This document shows, in pieces, positions 16,489 through 27,374 of a DNA stretch of 49,433 nucleotides (positions within the stretch are counted from its first letter, which is position 1; every line of letters starts with the position of its first letter). The position numbers and the translations under genes are program-made. Location of the stretch: positions 1 through 49,433 of the forward strand of contig NZ_JAOPWY010000092.1 in assembly GCF_025965415.1 (NCBI RefSeq), written 5' to 3'. The notes beneath the pieces are model-generated. The model was not told where the DNA came from and made no database searches. It worked only from the letters and a program-made list of their open reading frames with translations. This stretch comes from Nocardioides sp. (lineage in GTDB: Bacteria > Actinomycetota > Actinomycetes > Propionibacteriales > Nocardioidaceae).

Positions 16489-16524
16489 GTCCGCTGGACG
16501 AGAGGTGGTTTCCGCTGGACGGAA
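16489..16524 (-). promoter_or_regulatory. Two IclR-type operator sites upstream of pobA
   Basis: A perfect TTCC-N7-GGAA palindrome (TTCCGCTGGACGGAA, 16510-16524) is preceded by a partial copy sharing the core TCCGCTGGACG (16490-16500), exactly 21 bp away, so both lie on the same DNA face. They sit between pobA and the IclR gene, 24-59 bases before the pobA start. Similar palindromes lie before the regulator gene and between pcaK and pcaH. Confidence 0.65.
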
Positions 16525-16526
16525 CC

Positions 16527-17288
16527 TCAGGTCGAGCGGGCCGCGTCGAGCGCCCGACCCACGCCGCGCGCGGCCACCTGGAGGGCCGCCACGAGTCGCG
16601 GCCGGTCACGCTTGAGCGAGGGCACCACCAGCCCGAGGGAGGCCACGACGTCGCCGCCGCGACGCAGCGGCACGGCCACCGAGCACGCGCCGAGGCTCAT
16701 CTCCTCGGTCGTGGTCGCGAAGTCGTCGCGCAGCGCCTGCCGGAGCTGGCGCCGCAGCAGCCCGGGCTGGGTGACGGTGTACGCCGTGATGCGGGGAAGG
16801 TCGGCCAGCACCTGCTGCTGCACGTCGACCGGTGCGTGCGCCAGGAGCACCTTCCCGACGCCGGTCGCGTGCATGGGCAGCCGGGACCCGATGGTGCTGA
16901 CGACCGGCACGGAGGCGCTGCCGCGCAGGCGGTCGAGGTAGAGGACCTCGGTGTCGTCGCGCACCGCGAGGTGCACGGTGGCGTGCGTGGCGCCGTAGAG
17001 GTCGTGGAGGTAGGGCGAGGCCAGCTCGACCAGCCCGGCCTGGAGTGGCGCGAGCAGCCCGATGTCCCAGAGCCGACGCCCGACGACGTAGTCGCCGGAA
17101 CCGGTGCGGGTGAGGGCGCCCCACTCGACGAGCTCGGCGACCAGCCGGTGGGCGGTCGCCACCGGCAGCCCGGCGCGCTCGGCGAGGAGGGTCAGCGGGA
17201 GCCGGCGGTGGTCCTCGTCGAAGGCGCCGAGCAGGGCCAGCGCCCGACTGGTGACCGAGGCGCCGGGCGTCGTCGAGTTGCCGGCCAT
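16527..17288 (-). CDS. IclR family regulator of the pob/pca genes
   Basis: 253 residues, the usual IclR length. The N-terminal winged helix (SRALALLGAFDEDHRRLPLTLLAERAGLPVATAHRLVAEL region) is followed by the effector domain with GLGL-type motifs (PMHATGVGKVLLA). The gene lies between pobA and pcaK, the standard place for PcaR/PobR-like regulators that respond to protocatechuate, 4-hydroxybenzoate or 3-oxoadipate. A copy of the candidate operator lies 12-26 bases before its start, so autoregulation is likely. Which aromatic it senses, and whether it activates or represses, cannot be read here. Confidence 0.88.
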   Translation of the reverse strand: MAGNSTTPGASVTSRALALLGAFDEDHRRLPLTLLAERAGLPVATAHRLVAELVEWGALTRTGSGDYVVGRRLWDIGLLAPLQAGLVELASPYLHDLYGATHATVHLAVRDDTEVLYLDRLRGSASVPVVSTIGSRLPMHATGVGKVLLAHAPVDVQQQVLADLPRITAYTVTQPGLLRRQLRQALRDDFATTTEEMSLGACSVAVPLRRGGDVVASLGLVVPSLKRDRPRLVAALQVAARGVGRALDAARST

Positions 17289-17299
17289 GCGTGGCAGTC

Positions 17300-17314
17300 T
17301 TCCACTAGGCGGAA
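17300..17314 (-). promoter_or_regulatory. IclR-type operator before the regulator gene
   Basis: TTCCACTAGGCGGAA has the same TTCC-N7-GGAA layout and differs by one base from the reverse complement of the pcaH site. It overlaps the stop region of pcaK and sits where the regulator's own promoter should be, so binding would block transcription of the regulator. Confidence 0.6.
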
Positions 17315-18561
17315 TCCGGCGGAACCGGGTCGTGCACGTGGGCGGGGACGGTCGCCAGGGCCGCGACGGCCAGGAGGGCCGCGACCGCGAAGGCGTAGAA
17401 GCCCCACGGATAGGCGATGCCCGCTGTCACGAGCGCTCCGCCCAGCGACGGTCCGACGATCGCGCCCACCCGTCCGACGCCCGCGGCCATGCCGAGAGCC
17501 GTGCCCCGGATCTCCGGCGGGTAGAGGTGGCCGACGAAGGCGTAGACGAGCACCTGCGCGCTGAACACGAAGATGCCGGCGAGCAGCACCGCGGCGTACA
17601 CCAGGGCCGTGCTCTCCAGCTTGATGGAGAGCAGGGCGAGGAAGACGGCGGCCAGCCCGAACCAGAGCAGCACGGTGGGCTTGTTGCCCCGGGCGTCGGA
17701 GATGCCGCCGGCGACCATCAGGCCGATGACCGCACCGATGTTGAGGACCAGGAGCAGGCCGATGCCGCCCTCGATGGAGTAGCCCGCCTCGCCCATGATG
17801 GTCGGGAGCCAGGTGTTGAGGCCGTAGACCAGCAGCAGGCCGCAGAACGATGCGACCCACAGCCCCAGGCTCACCCGCAGGTAGCGGCCGCGGACGACCT
17901 CGGTGCTCCGGCTGACCTGCGCTTCGCCGTCGTCGCGGGCCTCGACCGCACGCAGGTACGCCGCCGACTCGGGCAGCCGCGCGTAGAGCAGCGGGACCGT
18001 GAGGAGCCCGGCGACGCCGCCGACCACGAACATCGACTCCCAGCCGTGGTCGTCCACCAGCCAGAGGGCGAGCAGCGCGGTGAGCACGGCGCCGACGTGG
18101 TAGCCCGTCATGGTCCGGGTCACTGCTGACGAGCGCCGCTCGCTGGTGGCGTGCTCGCTCATGAACGCGAGCGCGGTCGGCAGGCAGGCGCCCAGTCCGA
18201 GGCCGGCCAGGAAGCGCAGGCCGGTGAACTGCGTGACGTCCTGCGCCAGCGGCACCGCGAGGGTGAGCAGCGAGAACCACGTCACGCAGCCGATCAGGCT
18301 GCGGCGCCGTCCGAACCGGTCGGTGAGCGGGCCGATCGCGACCGCGCCGATGCCGACCCCGACGAGGCCCAGCGTCGCGGCGGTCGTCGCCGAGGAGGCG
18401 GTGAAGCCGAGGTCGCCGGTCTCGATGAGGGTCGGGATGACCGCGCCGATGACGACCAGGTCGAACCCGTCGAGGGCGACAGCCAGCCAACACAGCACGA
18501 CGGGCCAGCGGTTCGAGGGCGCGGTGGTGGTGGGTGTGGAGAGGGAGGGGGAGGTGGACAT
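17305..18561 (-). CDS. PcaK-like aromatic acid/H+ symporter (MFS, AAHS family)
   Basis: 418 residues with about 12 transmembrane segments. TM1 contains DGFDLVVIGAVIP, the conserved acidic motif of the aromatic acid:H+ symporter family, and the TM2-TM3 loop has GPLTDRFGRRRSL (MFS signature). It should import 4-hydroxybenzoate and/or protocatechuate. The ATG at 18561 has a strong Shine-Dalgarno (AAGGAG) and replaces a longer ORF running into the intergenic operator. It is divergent from pcaH and upstream of the regulator on the same strand. Confidence 0.88.
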   Translation of the reverse strand: MSTSPSLSTPTTTAPSNRWPVVLCWLAVALDGFDLVVIGAVIPTLIETGDLGFTASSATTAATLGLVGVGIGAVAIGPLTDRFGRRRSLIGCVTWFSLLTLAVPLAQDVTQFTGLRFLAGLGLGACLPTALAFMSEHATSERRSSAVTRTMTGYHVGAVLTALLALWLVDDHGWESMFVVGGVAGLLTVPLLYARLPESAAYLRAVEARDDGEAQVSRSTEVVRGRYLRVSLGLWVASFCGLLLVYGLNTWLPTIMGEAGYSIEGGIGLLLVLNIGAVIGLMVAGGISDARGNKPTVLLWFGLAAVFLALLSIKLESTALVYAAVLLAGIFVFSAQVLVYAFVGHLYPPEIRGTALGMAAGVGRVGAIVGPSLGGALVTAGIAYPWGFYAFAVAALLAVAALATVPAHVHDPVPPDSA

Positions 18562-18632
18562 GCGGCTGCTCCTTGCCGAGGTTCCGAGAGGTCTCACCGT
18601 GCCAGCGGTCACCGGGAGCGCCGACGCATTCC

Positions 18633-18647
18633 TTCCGCCCAGTGGAA
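18633..18647. promoter_or_regulatory. IclR-type operator in the pcaK-pcaH divergence
   Basis: TTCCGCCCAGTGGAA is centred about 51 bases upstream of the predicted pcaH transcription start and about 79 bases before the pcaK start codon. A site at about -51 is more typical of activation than of simple blocking, so the regulator may activate pcaHGBL (inference). Confidence 0.62.
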
Positions 18648-18678
18648 GCGCTGGCGCTCGCGCCGTCGCGGGTGGCCG

Positions 18679-18684
18679 TAACCT
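18679..18684 (+). promoter_or_regulatory. -10 box (TAACCT) of the pcaHGBL operon
   Basis: A seven-base spacer separates TAACCT from the GTG at 18692, which marks a leaderless pcaH transcript and decides its start among many in-frame candidates. Confidence 0.6.
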
Positions 18685-18691
18685 CCGTCGG

Positions 18692-19456
18692 GTGACCCCG
18701 ACCCACGCGGACCAGACGCAGGCGCAGGTGAGCGCGGAGATGGCGGCCGTCACCGCGGCGTACGACGCGTCCGGAACCGTCGAGACGCAGACCCGGCTCG
18801 ACTACGCGCCCTACCGCAGCAGCATCCTGCGGCACCCCACCAAGGACCTCCACCACGCCGACCCGGAGGGCATCGAGCTGTGGAGCCCGGTCTTCGGCGA
18901 GCGCGACATCGACCCGCTCGAGGCCGACCTGACCATCCAGCACGACGGGGAGCCGATCGGCGAGCGGATGAAGGTCACCGGACGCGTCCTCGACGGCGAC
19001 GGGCGTCCGGTCCGCCACCAGCTCGTCGAGATCTGGCAGGCCAACGCGGGTGGGCGCTACGTCCACGAGCGGGACCAGCACCCGGCACCGATCGACCCGC
19101 ACTTCACCGGCGTCGGCCGCTGCCTCACCGATGCCGACGGCACCTACTCGTTCACCACGATCAAGCCCGGCCCCTACCCGTGGCGCAACCACCGCAACGC
19201 CTGGCGCCCGGCGCACATCCACTTCTCGCTCTTCGGCTCGGAGTTCACCCAGCGGATGGTCACCCAGATGTACTTCCCGGGCGACCCGCTGTTCGCCCTC
19301 GACCCGATCTACCAGGCGATCGTCGACCAGCAGGCCCGCGACCGGCTGGTCGCGACCTACGACCACGACCTCACCGAGCACGAGTGGTCCACGGGCTACC
19401 GCTGGGACATCGTCCTGACCGGCGCCCACCGGACACCGCTCGAGGAGGAGTCATGA
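18692..19456 (+). CDS. pcaH: Protocatechuate 3,4-dioxygenase beta subunit
   Basis: 254 residues. The four non-haem Fe(III) ligands of the intradiol dioxygenase fold are present: Tyr123 (GGRYVH), Tyr162 (GPYPWRN), His175 and His177 (AHIHFS). The enzyme opens protocatechuate between the two hydroxyls to 3-carboxy-cis,cis-muconate. It overlaps pcaG by four bases, as befits equimolar subunits. The GTG start is set by the leaderless promoter; a longer reading frame upstream runs through the operator and antisense to pcaK and is not credible. Confidence 0.96.
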   Translation: MTPTHADQTQAQVSAEMAAVTAAYDASGTVETQTRLDYAPYRSSILRHPTKDLHHADPEGIELWSPVFGERDIDPLEADLTIQHDGEPIGERMKVTGRVLDGDGRPVRHQLVEIWQANAGGRYVHERDQHPAPIDPHFTGVGRCLTDADGTYSFTTIKPGPYPWRNHRNAWRPAHIHFSLFGSEFTQRMVTQMYFPGDPLFALDPIYQAIVDQQARDRLVATYDHDLTEHEWSTGYRWDIVLTGAHRTPLEEES

Positions 19457-20007
19457 CCCTGGTCCCCACGCCCGGCCAGACGGTCGGGCCCTTCTTCGCC
19501 TTCGCGCTCGTCCAGGCCGGGGGAGCCGACCTGGTGCCGTCCGGGCACCCCGAGGCCGTGCGGCTGACCGGGCGCGTCCTCGACGGCGCCGGCGACCCGG
19601 TGCCCGACGCGCTCGTGGAGATCTGGCAGGCCGGACCGGACGGCCGCGTCCCGCGCGCCCCCGGCTCGCTGCACCGCGACGGGTCCACGTTCACCGGCTG
19701 GGGACGCGCCCCGACCGATCGCACGGGCCGCTTCGCCTTCACCACGCTTACGCCCGGCGCGACGAGCCCCGGCGCGGCGCCGTACGTCGCCGTGGCGGTG
19801 TTCGCCCGCGGCCTGCTCGACCGCCTGCTCACCCGCGCCTACCTGCCGGGCGACGACGCCGCGCTGGCCGCCGACCCGCTGCTCGCCTCGGTCGAGGAGG
19901 CGCGTCGCGCGACCCTCGTCGCCAACGCCGACGACCACGGGTTCGTCTTCGACATCCGGCTCCAGGGCGAGGGCGAGACCGTCTTCCTCGCCCATCGGCC
20001 AGACTGA
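19453..20007 (+). CDS. pcaG: Protocatechuate 3,4-dioxygenase alpha subunit
   Basis: 184 residues. It shares the intradiol fold with PcaH (PTPGQTVGPFFAF, then LTGRVLDGAGDPVPDALVEIWQA) but lacks the iron-binding Tyr/His set, as expected for the non-catalytic alpha subunit that shapes the active site. The start overlaps the pcaH stop and pcaB begins four bases after its own stop, so the genes form one operon. Confidence 0.94.
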   Translation: MTLVPTPGQTVGPFFAFALVQAGGADLVPSGHPEAVRLTGRVLDGAGDPVPDALVEIWQAGPDGRVPRAPGSLHRDGSTFTGWGRAPTDRTGRFAFTTLTPGATSPGAAPYVAVAVFARGLLDRLLTRAYLPGDDAALAADPLLASVEEARRATLVANADDHGFVFDIRLQGEGETVFLAHRPD

Positions 20008-20011
20008 CCGC

Positions 20012-21142
20012 GTGAGCGACCTCTACTGGCCCGGCGACGACCGGGCGGGCGAGCACTTCGGCCAGGAGGCCTTCGTGCGCGCGCTCGTCGACGTCGAGGA
20101 GGACTGGTTGGCCCGTCTCGGCCATCCAGCCGACCTGCAGGCCCTCGTGCAGTCGCGCGACCTCGAGGTGCTGGCCCGCGAGGCCGAGCGGGGCGGCAAC
20201 CCGGTGATCGGGCTCGTCGACCGCCTCCGCGACGGCCTCACGGGCGAGCCCGCGTCCTGGCTGCACCGCGGGCTCACGAGCCAGGACGTCGTCGACTCGG
20301 CGCTGGTGCGGATGGCGGAGCGCGCCGCCGGCGACCTCCGCGCCGACTTGGCGGCGCTGGGGGCGGACCTCACTGCTCTGGCGCAGGCCCACCGCGACAC
20401 CCCGATGGTCGCGCGCACGCTCACCCAGCACGCCGTCCCGACGACGTTCGGCCTCCGCGTCGCGCAGTGGCTCGCGGCGCTCGTCGACGCCGACGAGCAG
20501 CTCTCCGGCCTGTCGTTCCCCGACCAGGTCGGCGGCGCCGCCGGCACCCGCGCGGCGATGGTCGAGCTGGGCGTCGAGGTCGACCTCGAACCGCTCCCGT
20601 GGCACACCGTGCGCGCGCCCGTCACCCGCCTCGGCGACGCCCTCGTCACGACCACCGACGCGCTCGCGCGGATCGCCAACGACGTCCTGGTCATGTCGCG
20701 GCCCGAGATCGGCGAGCTCTCCGAGGGGCGGCCCGGAGGGTCCTCGACCATGCCGGGCAAGGCCAACCCGGTGCTGTCCGTGCTGGTCCGCCGGGCTGCG
20801 CTGACCACGCCGCAGCTCGCGGCGACGCTGCACGTCGGCGCCGCCTCGCAGGTCGACGACCGGGCCGACGGCGGCTGGCACGCCGAGTGGGCGACGGTGC
20901 GCGACCTCGTACGACGCACGCTGACCGCCGCCTCGCAGTCGGTGGAGCTGGTCGCCGGCCTGCAGGTGCACGCCGAGCGGATGGCCGCGACCCTCGCGGC
21001 CGCCGGGGCGTCGGTCCGTGCCGAGCAGCGTGCGATGACAGACCTGACCGGCCGTGTCCCGCTGCCGTCGTACGACGGACAGGCCGGCGCGATCGTCGAT
21101 GCCGTCGTCCTGCGTGCCCAACGCCACTGGAGGTCCGCATGA
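20012..21142 (+). CDS. pcaB: 3-carboxy-cis,cis-muconate cycloisomerase
   Basis: 376 residues, fumarase/aspartase superfamily. The superfamily signature GGSSTMPGKANPV is present, as is the earlier LTSQDVVDSA block. At 376 residues it is shorter than Pseudomonas PcaB (about 450), having little C-terminal domain, which is common in actinobacterial versions. It converts 3-carboxymuconate to 4-carboxymuconolactone. The GTG start has no strong Shine-Dalgarno and probably relies on coupling to pcaG. It overlaps pcaL by four bases. Confidence 0.92.
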   Translation: MSDLYWPGDDRAGEHFGQEAFVRALVDVEEDWLARLGHPADLQALVQSRDLEVLAREAERGGNPVIGLVDRLRDGLTGEPASWLHRGLTSQDVVDSALVRMAERAAGDLRADLAALGADLTALAQAHRDTPMVARTLTQHAVPTTFGLRVAQWLAALVDADEQLSGLSFPDQVGGAAGTRAAMVELGVEVDLEPLPWHTVRAPVTRLGDALVTTTDALARIANDVLVMSRPEIGELSEGRPGGSSTMPGKANPVLSVLVRRAALTTPQLAATLHVGAASQVDDRADGGWHAEWATVRDLVRRTLTAASQSVELVAGLQVHAERMAATLAAAGASVRAEQRAMTDLTGRVPLPSYDGQAGAIVDAVVLRAQRHWRSA

Positions 21143-22359
21143 TCCCCGTCGTCACCGCCGTCCGCCTGACCGCGGCCGAGGACCGCACCGCGCTGCCGCT
21201 GCTGGTGCTCGGCCCGTCGCTCGGCACCTCCGCCTCGACCCTGTGGGGCGACTGCGCGACGCACCTCACCGACGCCTTCGACGTCCTCGCGTGGGACCTG
21301 CCGGGCCACGGCCGCAACGGGTCCGTGCCCGACCGCTCGTGGTCGATGGGCGACCTCGCCGCCGGTGTGCTCCGGACCGTCGACGAGGTGCTGGCCGAGC
21401 GGGGCGAGGCAGGTGCCACCTTCGGCTACGCCGGGGACTCCGTCGGCGGCGCCGTCGGACTGCAGCTCCTCCTCGACGTGCCGGACCGGGTCTCGGGCGC
21501 CGTGCTGCTGTGCACCGGCGCGCGGATCGGCACCGCCGACTCGTGGGCAGAGCGGATCGACCTGGTCCGCTCGGCCGGCACCCCGGCTTTGGTCAGCGCC
21601 TCCGCGCAGCGGTGGTTCGGCCCCGGGTTCCTCGAGCGCGAGCCCGCCCGTGGCTCGGCGCTGCTCCACGCGCTGCAGGACGTCGACGACACCGGGTACG
21701 CCCAGGTGTGCGGCGCGCTGGCGGACTTCGACCTGCGCGAGCGTCTCGGTGAGGTCGGCGCGCCCGTGCTGGCGGTCGCCGGGTCGGCCGACGTGGCCAC
21801 GCCACCCGACTCGCTGCGCCAGGTCGCCGACGGCGTGCGCCGCGGTCGCTTCGTCGAGCTCGACGGCGTCGCGCACCTCGCGCCGGCGGAGGCGCCCGAG
21901 GTGGTGGCCCGCATGCTCCGCGAGCACCTGCTCGGCAGTCCCGCACGCGACGGCCACCGCACCCTCGACGAGGTCCACGCCGCCGGCATGCAGGTGCGGC
22001 GCGAGGTGCTCGGCGACGCGCACGTCGACCGTGCCACCGCCGCGACCACCGACCTCACCCGCGACTTCCAGGAGCTGATCACCCGCTATGCGTGGGGGAG
22101 CATCTGGACCCGGCCCGGTCTCGACCGCCGCAGCCGGTCGCTCATCACCCTGACCGCCCTCGTCGCCCGCGGCCACCACGAGGAGCTCGCGATGCACCTG
22201 CGGGCCGCGCGCACCAACGGGGTCACGGTCGACGAGATCACCGAGCTGCTGCTCCAGACCGCGATCTACTGCGGCGTCCCGGACGCCAACACGGCGTTCC
22301 GGATCGCCCAGGAGGTCCTGGCCGACGAGCTCCCCGGTGGCGAGGCGCCCGACGCGTGA
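21139..22359 (+). CDS. pcaL: PcaL: fused 3-oxoadipate enol-lactonase and 4-carboxymuconolactone decarboxylase
   Basis: 406 residues. Residues 1-260 are an alpha/beta hydrolase with nucleophile Ser101 in GDSVGG and a C-terminal catalytic His region (VAHLAPAEAP), equivalent to PcaD. Residues about 275-400 are a carboxymuconolactone decarboxylase domain (GSIWTRPGLDRRSRSLITLTALVA, LLQTAIYCGVPDAN), equivalent to PcaC. PcaL fusions are typical of actinobacteria. The protein carries out two successive steps to 3-oxoadipate. A strong Shine-Dalgarno (GGAGG, 21129-21133) precedes the ATG. The later genes pcaIJ and pcaF are not in this window. Confidence 0.95.
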   Translation: MIPVVTAVRLTAAEDRTALPLLVLGPSLGTSASTLWGDCATHLTDAFDVLAWDLPGHGRNGSVPDRSWSMGDLAAGVLRTVDEVLAERGEAGATFGYAGDSVGGAVGLQLLLDVPDRVSGAVLLCTGARIGTADSWAERIDLVRSAGTPALVSASAQRWFGPGFLEREPARGSALLHALQDVDDTGYAQVCGALADFDLRERLGEVGAPVLAVAGSADVATPPDSLRQVADGVRRGRFVELDGVAHLAPAEAPEVVARMLREHLLGSPARDGHRTLDEVHAAGMQVRREVLGDAHVDRATAATTDLTRDFQELITRYAWGSIWTRPGLDRRSRSLITLTALVARGHHEELAMHLRAARTNGVTVDEITELLLQTAIYCGVPDANTAFRIAQEVLADELPGGEAPDA

Positions 22360-22381
22360 CCCGCGCCTCGCCCGGCAGCGG

Positions 22382-23209
22382 TCAGGCAGGGACCCAGCAG
22401 ATCCCGTAGCGCCGCCCGGCGTCCCACTGCTCCTTCGTCGGGCTCTCCTGTGCCCAGGTGAAGTCCAGCGGGTCGTCGGCCCGGGCCCGCGCCACGTCGC
22501 CGCAGGGAGCCTCCATCCGGTCCGCGACCGCTGCCGGGGCGGGCAGCCTGCGGCCGGGGATGTCGACCGTGGAGACCGCCTGCCACGTGTGCCGGGCCCC
22601 GCAGCCGACCCGACGGAACGCTCGTGTGCCGGGGGCCGCGGTAGCGCACATCGCGACGACCGGCGCGTCGCCCCAGCCCTTCGTCTGCCGCGGCAGCCTC
22701 AGCAGCTGCCGGGGCGAGGCGACGGCGACGACGTCGCAGCGGAACCAGTCGGCGCCGGCCTCGGCACGTCGCGGGCTCGGGGTGAACCACACCGCTTGGG
22801 CCATCGTCAGGCGCAGCTCGCGCGGCGTCACGCCCAGGTGGCGGGGGAGCCGCGCCGTGCACGTCGTACGCGCCTGTCGCTGCGCGGCCTCGGAGCCGAC
22901 CCGACGGGACCGCCCGGCGGGCGTCTCCAGGCGCAGCCGGCCGACGAAGTAGGTCTGGGCGGTGTGTGCGCGGCGGCACGCGACGGGCTCCGTGCGTCCC
23001 ACCACCGCCAGTGCCTGCGGGAATGACAGGGCGTGACACTGGCCGACCTTCGGGGTCGGGCCGGGATCGGGCGGGACGGTCTCGGTCGGAGTCGACGACC
23101 CCGACGGCGCGGGCGGCTCGGGGGGCGTGCTGGGGGAGGCGGTGCAACCGGCCAGCAGGAGCGCCGCCGCGAGGGTCGCGGCGAGGGCGCGCGGCATCGG
23201 CACCCTCAC
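22382..23209 (-). CDS. Septum-formation-domain lipoprotein
   Basis: 275 residues. A lipobox LLAGC near residue 21 is followed by a Pro/Ser/Thr-rich linker (to about residue 52). The remainder has two similar halves, each with the pattern GQCHAL...VACRRAHTAQTYF or VGCGARHTWQAV, matching the actinobacterial septum formation family (DUF4190-associated domain). Paired cysteines suggest disulfides outside the membrane. The GTG at 23209 overlaps the flavodoxin stop by four bases; an ATG at 23197 is an alternative start. Its real role is unproven. Confidence 0.72.
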   Translation of the reverse strand: MRVPMPRALAATLAAALLLAGCTASPSTPPEPPAPSGSSTPTETVPPDPGPTPKVGQCHALSFPQALAVVGRTEPVACRRAHTAQTYFVGRLRLETPAGRSRRVGSEAAQRQARTTCTARLPRHLGVTPRELRLTMAQAVWFTPSPRRAEAGADWFRCDVVAVASPRQLLRLPRQTKGWGDAPVVAMCATAAPGTRAFRRVGCGARHTWQAVSTVDIPGRRLPAPAAVADRMEAPCGDVARARADDPLDFTWAQESPTKEQWDAGRRYGICWVPA

Positions 23210-23691
23210 CCCATCACCAGGGCGGCCAGCGTCCCGCCCAGCTCGTACGCCGACTCCCGGTCCGCCTCACCGACGTCGCCCAGCACCTCGAGGACGGGGG
23301 CGGCCTGGCGCCAGGACAGCGCACCGACGATCGACTGCACCGAGCGCACGGCGCCGGCCGTGTCGTAGCGGCCGTGGACGTAGAGGCCGTAGGGCTTGCG
23401 GCCACCCTCGGCGGTCGCGGCCGACCCGTCGTCGCTGAGCGCGCCACCGGCCTGCAGGAAGATCGTGTCGAAGAAGTGCTTCAGCGCACCGCTCATGTAG
23501 CCGAAGTTGGCCGGGGTCCCCAGCACGTAGCCGTCTGCGGCCAGCACGTCGTCGGCGTCCGCGTCCAGCGCGGCCCGGAGGACGACCTCGACCCCCTCGA
23601 TCGCATCGTCCGAGGCACCAGCGACCACGGCGTCGGTCAGGGCGCTGACCGACGGGGTCGGGGAGTGGTGGACCACCAGCAGTCGGGGCAT
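23206..23691 (-). CDS. Flavodoxin-like NAD(P)H-dependent reductase
   Basis: 161 residues. A flavodoxin fold is indicated by MPRLLVVHHSPTPSVSAL (phosphate-binding loop) and LGTPANFGYMSGALKHFFD, the FMN-contacting loop of NADPH-dependent FMN reductase and WrbA-like proteins. It starts at an ATG six bases after a minus-strand TAGGCT box. It overlaps the lipoprotein gene downstream. The electron partner is not evident. Confidence 0.82.
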   Translation of the reverse strand: MPRLLVVHHSPTPSVSALTDAVVAGASDDAIEGVEVVLRAALDADADDVLAADGYVLGTPANFGYMSGALKHFFDTIFLQAGGALSDDGSAATAEGGRKPYGLYVHGRYDTAGAVRSVQSIVGALSWRQAAPVLEVLGDVGEADRESAYELGGTLAALVMG

Positions 23692-23697
23692 GGTCAG

Positions 23698-23719
23698 AGC
23701 CTACGAGTGCGAGTAGCCT
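23698..23719. promoter_or_regulatory. Divergent -10 boxes, flavodoxin and methyltransferase
   Basis: TAGGCT on the minus strand (plus coordinates 23698-23703) and TAGCCT on the plus strand (23714-23719) face away from each other with ten bases between. Start codons follow after six and eight bases. Such close packing means the two polymerases should compete. Confidence 0.6.
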
Positions 23720-23727
23720 CCCGTGTC

Positions 23728-26386
<2,659 letters not shown>

Positions 26387-26400
26387 CCCCGCCCGCCTCG

Positions 26401-26461
26401 GTAGTCCGCTGCACAAAGCTCCTCGATGGAGGTCCGGCGCCAGCCGATTGCAGCGGACTAC
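26401..26461. repeat. 13-bp perfect inverted repeat upstream of hydrolase gene
   Basis: GTAGTCCGCTGCA (26401-26413) and its exact reverse complement (26449-26461) flank 35 bases that contain a smaller hairpin (CTCC-TCGAT-GGAG). The right arm runs into the -10 box TACATT of the next gene. It could be a two-site operator, a bulky leuA terminator or a remnant insertion; none is proven. Confidence 0.7.
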
Positions 26462-26464
26462 ATT
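26459..26464 (+). promoter_or_regulatory. -10 box (TACATT) of the alpha/beta hydrolase gene
   Basis: A six-base spacer leads to the ATG at 26471, which fixes the start and rejects the upstream ATG at 26426. Its first three bases are the end of the 13-bp inverted repeat, so a protein bound there would cover the promoter. Confidence 0.55.
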
Positions 26465-26470
26465 GAGCCC

Positions 26471-27331
26471 ATGCTGGTGAGCGAGCGGATCGGGCAGTTC
26501 TTCGTCGAGTCCGACGGCGGGCGCGACCGGCTCGAGTACACCGAGTACGGCTCGGGCGACGAGTGGGTCGTGCTGCTGCACGGCCTGCTCATGCCCCGCC
26601 GGATGCAGCAGCCGCTGGCGCGGGCGATGGCGGCGCAGGGCCTGCACGTCGTGACGCTCGACCTCCTGGGCCACGGCCGCTCCGACCAGCCCCCCGACCC
26701 GCTGGTGTACTCGATGACCTCCTTCGGCGAGCAGGTCGTGGCGCTCCTCGACCACCTCGGCGCCGAGCAGGCGGTCATCGGCGGCACCTCGCTCGGCGCC
26801 AACGTCGCGCTCGAGGTGGCCGTCATCGCCCCTGAGCGGGTCAGGGGCCTGATCGTCGAGATGCCGGTCCTCAACCACGCGCTGGTGGCCGGGATCCTGG
26901 CCTTCGTCCCGATCATGCTGGCCGCGCGCTATCTGCCCTTCACGGCCAACACCCTCCAGAAGCTGGCGCGGTCGGTGCCGCGCGGCATCGTCCCGTTCTG
27001 GGCGGGCATCGGGCTCGACACCGTCGACCACCGCGCCGACTCGATCGCCTCGGTGCTGCACGGTGTGATCTTCGGGCGCCTGGCGCCGTCGTCCAGCCAG
27101 CGCCGCCGCATCCACGCGCCGGTCTTCCTCGTCGGCCACCCGATCGACCCGATCCATCCCTTCGTCGACGCCGACATGCTCGCCGCCGAGCTGCCCAACG
27201 TCCGCTTCGAGCGCGCGTCCTCGATCCTGGAGTGGCGGTTCCGGCCGGACCGGCTGACCGCGGCGGCCGCCGACTTCGCCGTCGACTGCTGGCGCGCCGG
27301 CGCCGCGACCACCCGCGCCCGGAAACGCTGA
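26471..27331 (+). CDS. Alpha/beta hydrolase fold protein
   Basis: 286 residues. The oxyanion motif is LLHGLL, LDLLGHGRSDQP follows, and the nucleophile elbow is GGTSLGAN (Ser). The acid and His should lie in VGHPIDPIHPF and the tail, but the usual C-terminal catalytic His is not obvious. Between leuA and recO the gene has no functional partner. It may be an esterase or a lactonase; the substrate is unknown. A central hydrophobic stretch (LVAGILAFVPIMLAARYLPF) forms the cap and could touch the membrane. Confidence 0.8.
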   Translation: MLVSERIGQFFVESDGGRDRLEYTEYGSGDEWVVLLHGLLMPRRMQQPLARAMAAQGLHVVTLDLLGHGRSDQPPDPLVYSMTSFGEQVVALLDHLGAEQAVIGGTSLGANVALEVAVIAPERVRGLIVEMPVLNHALVAGILAFVPIMLAARYLPFTANTLQKLARSVPRGIVPFWAGIGLDTVDHRADSIASVLHGVIFGRLAPSSSQRRRIHAPVFLVGHPIDPIHPFVDADMLAAELPNVRFERASSILEWRFRPDRLTAAAADFAVDCWRAGAATTRARKR

Positions 27332-27374
27332 CGTCCAACCGGCGTGCGGCGGGTGCGTGGGGGAGAATGGTCCC

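Noticed and set aside
17300..18647. Insertion sequence or transfer of the pob/pca cluster
   Set aside because: No transposase, terminal repeats or visible change in base use; the cluster looks native to the genome.
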